IMG/VR virus record: IMGVR_UViG_3300037041_000539
Coordinates: 1-29,543 of that record
DNA length: 29,543 nt
Direction: 5' to 3' (one strand)
Origin: a virus
Position numbers and translations under genes: made by a program. This document shows, in pieces, positions 29,525 to 29,543 of this stretch. The stretch's first letter is position 1. Each line of letters opens with the position of its first letter. The notes beneath the pieces were generated by a model. It was not told where the DNA came from, made no database searches, and saw only the letters and a list, made by a program, of their open reading frames with translations.

Positions 29525-29543
29525 AACTTTATAAATTTTCGTT

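Noticed and set aside
1-29543. Stop-codon reassignment
   Set aside because: Most genes end in TAA, but TAG ends a real gene at 17674, and no gene shows internal TAG or TGA in a continuing conserved protein.

Overview
The window reads as part of the genome of a large, AT-rich tailed phage (Caudoviricetes) that infects a Bacteroidota host. The phage evidence is a long tail-fibre-like structural protein at the left edge, a T4 gp46/SbcC-type recombination ATPase, a PGRP-type endolysin, a free-standing GIY-YIG endonuclease, a D12-class adenine methylase, a DUF3310 protein and many tightly packed or overlapping small genes. The host evidence is near-consensus Bacteroidota promoters (TTTG-N19-TAnnTTTG upstream of position 26440), a Bacteroidota-type primary sigma factor, a short histone-H1-like protein of the kind common in that phylum, a signal peptide ending in G-Q, and a near absence of strong Shine-Dalgarno sites. 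Stop codons include TAG, so the standard code applies. I see no tRNA, integrase, IS element or CRISPR array.

Layout. 1-2155 (minus): 5' part of a tail-fibre/virion protein running off the left edge. 2253-2786 (plus): orphan gene. 2783-5342 (minus): DUF3310, type II glutamine synthetase with a C-terminal extension, and two unknown genes. 5380-6798 (minus): coiled-coil protein with a capsid-targeting-like N-terminus. 6873-8542 (plus): GIY-YIG endonuclease, a 47-residue protein and an unknown gene. 8576-11147 (minus): redox operon (PcfJ-like protein, unknown, thioredoxin, glutaredoxin). 11190-11951 (minus): DUF932 protein, unusually GC-rich. 12026-13709 (minus): unknown plus a WCT-domain/leucine-rich-repeat protein. 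13759-14601 (minus): Dam-type methylase. 14728-15138 (plus): secreted protein. 15135-15734 (minus): Q/A-rich virion-like protein. 15785-15945 (plus): candidate structured non-coding RNA with its own promoter and terminator. 15983-16147 (plus): small CxxC membrane protein. 16144-17052 (minus): DnaJ. 17070-17723 (plus): unknown. 17674-21183 (minus): overlapping small genes, histone-like protein, and a large acidic zinc-ribbon/EF-hand protein. 21221-25038 (minus): possible scaffold and lysis genes. 25102-26440 (minus): sigma factor and partner. 26471-29524 (minus): gp46-like ATPase and two small genes.

How it fits together. Two promoter classes seem to be present. Host-type TAnnTTTG boxes precede the sigma-factor pair, DUF932, the redox operon and the ncRNA. 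A second 8-mer, ATATTTAT, sits just upstream of the tail-fibre gene, two plus-strand orphan genes and most genes whose products begin with a short amphipathic helix ending in hydrophobic-x-Glu. That helix resembles the T4 capsid-targeting sequence cleaved by the prohead protease. My main hypothesis is a late regulon of virion-packaged proteins driven by this box, with the phage sigma factor as a candidate reader. Other points for follow-up are the ncRNA, a terminator hairpin that hides the next gene's start codon, a long perfect inverted repeat inside a coding sequence, and the extended glutamine synthetase. Where I call a gene a conserved phage unknown, this rests on memory of similar proteins in freshwater phage genomes and not on a search.
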